28,369 bases of DNA, taken from positions 1-28,369 of IMG/VR virus record IMGVR_UViG_3300005936_000292; one strand, 5' to 3'. The translations under genes were made by a program, and so were the position numbers. The first letter of the stretch is position 1. Each line of letters begins with the position of its first letter. The notes beneath the pieces are model-generated. The model was not told the origin of the DNA. It did no database searches and saw only the letters and a list, made by a program, of their open reading frames with translations. Origin of the DNA: a virus. This document shows, piece after piece, positions 26,519-28,369 of this stretch.

Positions 26519-26524
26519 TAATTA

Positions 26525-26719
26525 AGAGACAGCACATTTATATAGTTGAGGGTTCTGCCATCTATCTTTGATAGGTGTCCTAGCGTCTCCCATACACCTT
26601 AATCGTTGGATTTTGCCGAATAAGTAAATAAGGCAAATATAATTTCTTAGGAGATTATCCATAAAACTTCCCGTGATTAGGTGGATGGCAGAGTTCCTTA
26701 ACAAATAGGAGTACGTATT
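26525..26719 (+). ncRNA. Structured leader RNA, candidate riboswitch-like or trans-acting RNA
   Basis: Between the promoter and the first cassette gene lies a roughly 195-base leader with a nested fold. TCTGCCATC (26554-26562) pairs with GATGGCAGA (26684-26692) as a nine-pair closing helix that can grow to about 14 pairs inward with wobbles. Inside it are AGGTGT/ACACCT (26573-26578 with 26594-26599) and TTTGCC/GGCAAA (26612-26617 with 26632-26637). CTCC in the first loop (26587-26590) could pair with GGAG (26650-26653) as a pseudoknot. CTATC/GATAG (26562-26566 with 26570-26574) is an alternative hairpin that competes with the inward extension. The SD (AGGAG, 26707-26711) lies just after the closing helix. 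No known family was recognised. Confidence 0.5.
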
Positions 26720-26893
26720 ATGGCTGCCGAAAGCATAATTGAGGAGGAAGTCTACATTGATGACAAAGAAGATTTAATGCTTCTGATTCACAAACTTCAC
26801 CACTTACTAAAAAAGGTGAACAGACGGAAACGTAGGATTGTCGTTATTTTCTTTGACGAGGAAGTTGAGAAATTTCCGAAAGGAGAGAGATGA
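26720..26893 (+). CDS. Unrecognised small protein, first of SD-driven cassette (57 aa)
   Basis: This 57-residue protein begins MAAESIIEEEVYIDD, with an acidic start, an amphipathic helix with repeated leucines and histidines (LIHKLHHLLKKV), a basic patch (NRRKRRIVV), and an acidic then basic end. The split into acidic and basic parts suggests a protein that binds another protein or a nucleic acid; I recognise no family. AGGAG sits eight bases before the ATG, unlike the structural genes. Its stop overlaps the ATG at 26890 of the next gene. It lies downstream of the strong promoter and structured leader, so its expression could be set by that RNA. Confidence 0.6.
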   Translation: MAAESIIEEEVYIDDKEDLMLLIHKLHHLLKKVNRRKRRIVVIFFDEEVEKFPKGER

Positions 26894-27120
26894 TGATTAA
26901 GGGATATTGTCACAAGAAGCGTAGGTTTATCGCAGACGGAAAAGTTGTTAGATATTGTTGTGTAAGGAACGAAAATTGTCCTTGTCAGCACCTACAACTT
27001 AAAAAAGTTGAAACCGACAGAAGGGAGGCTAATGATGGCAGAGGAAAACACGGGCAACGCAAAAGGCGTAGGAGAGAAAGACGAAGGCTTGCTGCTTTAC
27101 GAAATTCAAGCACCCGATAG
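26893..27120 (+). CDS. Unrecognised cysteine-rich basic small protein (75 aa)
   Basis: I do not recognise this 75-residue protein. The N-terminal 35 residues hold five cysteines (one near residue 6, then CCVRNENCPCQH), suggesting zinc binding. The C-terminus (about 45-75) is extremely basic, with KRRRRERRR, which would bind nucleic acid. It starts at a tandem ATGATG (26890/26893). GGAG at 26882-26885 gives better spacing to 26893. The first ATG overlaps the previous stop (ATGA). The last 86 bases overlap the next gene in another frame, so the arginine-rich tail may be either real or a by-product of that frame. Confidence 0.55.
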   Translation: MIKGYCHKKRRFIADGKVVRYCCVRNENCPCQHLQLKKVETDRREANDGRGKHGQRKRRRRERRRLAALRNSSTR

Positions 27121-27235
27121 TGCTAGACGTGAAGCCTTTCCAGTTATACTGGAACAGTACACCTACACTTGCGATAGCAAAGACCACGACTTAGTAGTCA
27201 GACTATTCGCAGTAGTACGGAAACGTACCACCTAA
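27035..27235 (+). CDS. Unrecognised small protein, third of cassette (66 aa)
   Basis: This 66-residue protein starts MAEENTGNAKGVGEKDEG, an acidic flexible head, followed by a compact part (LLLYEIQAPDSARREAFPVILEQYTYTCDSKDHDLVVRLFAVVRKRTT) with mixed strands and helix and one cysteine. No family is recognised. GGGAGG (27023-27028) lies six bases before ATG 27035; ATG 27032 is also possible, while a TTG at 27008 would place the SD inside the gene. It overlaps the previous gene by 86 bases in another frame. Use of a strong SD matches the other two cassette genes. It is followed by hairpins and then the lysin. Confidence 0.6.
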   Translation: MAEENTGNAKGVGEKDEGLLLYEIQAPDSARREAFPVILEQYTYTCDSKDHDLVVRLFAVVRKRTT

Positions 27236-27236
27236 A

Positions 27237-27329
27237 ACCATTTTCTGCACGTCAGGAATATGGTCTAAACTATGGGGAGATATGCCACAGACTATAACGT
27301 CTAACATATTAAATAGGTTATATCTCCCC
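27237..27329 (+). promoter_or_regulatory. Hairpins between the cassette and the lysin gene
   Basis: Two RNA folds fill this gap. The first is ACCAT (27237-27241) with ATGGT (27260-27264), enclosing a small TTCTG/CAGGAA stem. The second is GGGGAGATAT (27274-27283) with ATATCTCCCC (27320-27329), a perfect ten-pair stem enclosing AGAC/GTCT (27289-27292 with 27299-27302). Only TTT follows, so termination would be weak. ATTAAATA lies within the loop (27308-27315). An alternative stem, GGTTA/TAACC (27316-27320 with 27332-27336), could compete, so the folds may regulate lysin translation. Confidence 0.5.
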
Positions 27330-27339
27330 TTTAACCTTT

Positions 27340-27927
27340 ATGAAAAACATTTGCAAACCATTTATAGACGCAAAGCCGTGGAGTATATCACAGTCTTTTG
27401 GAGTGAACCCACAATCTTATCAACCTAACGGCCACGTTGGAGTTGACTTTGCCTATGCTAACGGGACCCCATTAGTAGCTCCTCAAGATGTTAAGGTTGT
27501 GAAGATAGTAGAAGACCTAAAATGGCAAGACCCTAAGTCAGAAGAGCTAGAGATGAGAAGAGGCTACGGGCTAGTTATGCAAGATTTAAGAGACACAACT
27601 ATATATTATGTTTACTGGCACTGCACAAACACTTTTCCGGTCAATGTAGGAGATATAGTAAAGCAGGGAGAATTAGTGGCCCTAATGAGTAACACGGGAT
27701 ATGTTATGTCAGCTGGAGTCTATGTGCCGATAGGAGAGAGATTCTTACCACCCTATATGGGAACCCATTTGCACTTTGAAATGTATAACTTAGTAAACGG
27801 AGTAAAGAACTATATAGATCCACTGCTACATATGAACTGGAGTATAGTACCAAAATACAGCGACAACATATTCAACAAGATGAGTTTAATGTTAAAGAAA
27901 ATGATTAAGGTTATTTTGTCGAAATGA
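27340..27927 (+). CDS. M23-family peptidoglycan endopeptidase (lysin)
   Basis: This 195-residue zinc endopeptidase should cut peptide cross-links of the cell wall at lysis or entry. The LytM/M23 motifs are intact: GHVGVD with H32 and D36, YWH with H94, and GTHLHFE with H143 and H145. H32, D36 and H145 are the expected zinc ligands, and H94 and H143 the expected catalytic histidines. There is no signal peptide or membrane helix, so it would need a holin to reach the wall. The last 30 residues are basic and helical (KMSLMLKKMIKVILSK), perhaps membrane-binding. The stop overlaps the ATG of a small membrane gene (ATGA). No wall-binding domain is present. Confidence 0.92.
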   Translation: MKNICKPFIDAKPWSISQSFGVNPQSYQPNGHVGVDFAYANGTPLVAPQDVKVVKIVEDLKWQDPKSEELEMRRGYGLVMQDLRDTTIYYVYWHCTNTFPVNVGDIVKQGELVALMSNTGYVMSAGVYVPIGERFLPPYMGTHLHFEMYNLVNGVKNYIDPLLHMNWSIVPKYSDNIFNKMSLMLKKMIKVILSK

Positions 27928-28031
27928 ACGGTATAGAGAGAGCCTGTCTAGCTTTCTTTGGAGCAATAATAGTAACGTATATAATAATTCCACTCTTTTA
28001 TAAAATAACTGGTTGGAATTATAATAAGTAA
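27924..28031 (+). CDS. Small single-span membrane protein (35 aa)
   Basis: This 35-residue protein starts at an ATG that overlaps the lysin stop (ATGA) and consists mainly of one hydrophobic helix (ACLAFFGAIIVTYIIIPLFY), with one cysteine and a short polar tail. Translational coupling to the lysin suggests a lysis accessory such as a pinholin-like or antiholin-like peptide; that is inference. It ends two bases before the next gene is read (TAAAATG). Confidence 0.55.
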   Translation: MNGIERACLAFFGAIIVTYIIIPLFYKITGWNYNK

Positions 28032-28032
28032 A

Positions 28033-28230
28033 ATGCAATTTAAAAATTCACTTTGTAAAGCTACTCTAATCAAAATCTTCAAGGGAGGATTGATAGCCGG
28101 TGGAGGAGCTATGGCATATTATTTATTGATCGCTTTCTCAGGTCTTGACTATGGAGTATATACTCCAACAGTAGTAGCGTCATTTGGTATTCTTATAAAC
28201 ATAGTTAAAGAATGGAGAAGCGGTAAGTAA
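28033..28230 (+). CDS. Putative holin (65 aa)
   Basis: This 65-residue protein has a basic N-terminus, then two likely membrane helices (about residues 15-34, FKGGLIAGGGAMAYYLLIAF, and 42-57, TPTVVASFGILINIV), and a charged end (KEWRSGK). Two spans, short length and basic ends are typical of class II holins, which open the membrane for the lysin. It sits in the lysis cluster one base after the previous stop. There is no SD. The holin role is inferred from topology and context. Confidence 0.65.
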   Translation: MQFKNSLCKATLIKIFKGGLIAGGGAMAYYLLIAFSGLDYGVYTPTVVASFGILINIVKEWRSGK

Positions 28231-28231
28231 C

Positions 28232-28363
28232 TTGATAAATTGGAAAACAGTTTTAGTATTATATATTTTGTTGTGGGTAGCCTTCTTTGTTCTCACAGCA
28301 GAACAAGCAACCAGTACAACAAACAAGAATGTATGCCTTGAAAGGCACTGCATAAGCTCTTAA
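28232..28363 (+). CDS. Possible small membrane or spanin-like protein, TTG start (43 aa)
   Basis: One base after the holin stop, a TTG opens a 43-codon frame ending in TAA. The product has one hydrophobic helix (TVLVLYILLWVAFFVL) and a polar tail with two cysteines (NVCLERHC). It might be a small spanin-type or other lysis accessory. The start is non-standard and has no clear SD, so the frame may be chance, but the tight spacing and membrane character favour a gene. It ends six bases before the end of the window. Confidence 0.4.
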   Translation: MINWKTVLVLYILLWVAFFVLTAEQATSTTNKNVCLERHCISS

Positions 28364-28369
28364 AAAAAG

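Noticed and set aside
26540-26700. tRNA or tmRNA in the structured leader
   Set aside because: There is no T-arm consensus, no CCA-type acceptor arrangement and no cloverleaf; the long closing helix is nine or more pairs with the wrong internal layout.
26522-26704. 60-codon minus-strand open frame
   Set aside because: It is antisense to the structured leader and follows no gene on that strand; all other genes are on the + strand and its product looks random.
27008-27034. TTG start for the third cassette gene
   Set aside because: GGGAGG at 27023-27028 would then lie inside the gene instead of before the ATG at 27035.
28334-28347. Inverted repeat TGCCTT-GA-AAGGCA as a terminator
   Set aside because: The stem is perfect but is followed by CTGCATAAGC with no U-tract on the + strand, and it lies inside a possible coding frame.

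Overview
The window reads as the structural, packaging and lysis arm of a tailed double-stranded DNA phage with a short tail (podovirus-like). All supported genes are on the + strand and packed almost end to end. The order is: small terminase, large terminase, portal, two small helical proteins, scaffold, major capsid protein, putative decoration protein, head-tail adaptor, tail nozzle, fibre/adaptor, putative internal virion protein, a 3334-residue polyvalent protein, tail fibre, a LamG lectin-like protein, then the lysis genes. There is no integrase, repressor, DNA polymerase or RNA polymerase, so replication and early genes are either elsewhere in the genome or absent. The sequence is AT-rich, uses the standard code (TAA stops dominate) and favours AGA/AGG arginine codons. 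No tRNA or host gene identifies the host. Most structural genes lack a Shine-Dalgarno (SD) sequence, which would fit hosts that rarely use it (such as Bacteroidota or some Patescibacteria), but this is inference.

Region 1-12258 is a classical head and tail module. Its most unusual point is at the start: the large terminase begins inside the small terminase gene and the two share 293 bases in different frames, including the terminase Walker A motif. Three gaps in the module (4371-4537, 6501-6577, 7229-7283) hold stable RNA hairpins. Eight genes across the window carry a copy of ATTAAATA or ATTAAACA shortly before the start codon where an SD would normally sit.

Region 12291-22295 is one gene. 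Its product combines an N6-adenine DNA methylase (NPPY), a complete SNF2-type helicase, a HEXXH zinc-peptidase-like domain and a long C-terminal region resembling the LPD38 class of polyvalent-protein domains. Its place between a putative internal virion protein and the tail fibres suggests that it is packaged and enters the cell with the DNA, where it could protect that DNA or remodel the host, much as P1 DarB is thought to act.

Region 22282-26475 holds receptor-binding proteins, a tiny zinc-ribbon protein and a small membrane protein. The LamG gene has a codon bias unlike the rest, suggesting recent exchange.

Region 26490-27339 stands apart. A near-consensus sigma-70-type promoter is followed by a roughly 195-base leader with a long-range closing helix and internal hairpins. 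Three small unrecognised genes follow, with strong SD sequences and overlapping reading frames, and then more hairpins. This is the best candidate in the window for an undescribed regulatory or counter-defence cassette.

Region 27340-28369 is the lysis end: an M23 endopeptidase followed by three small membrane proteins.
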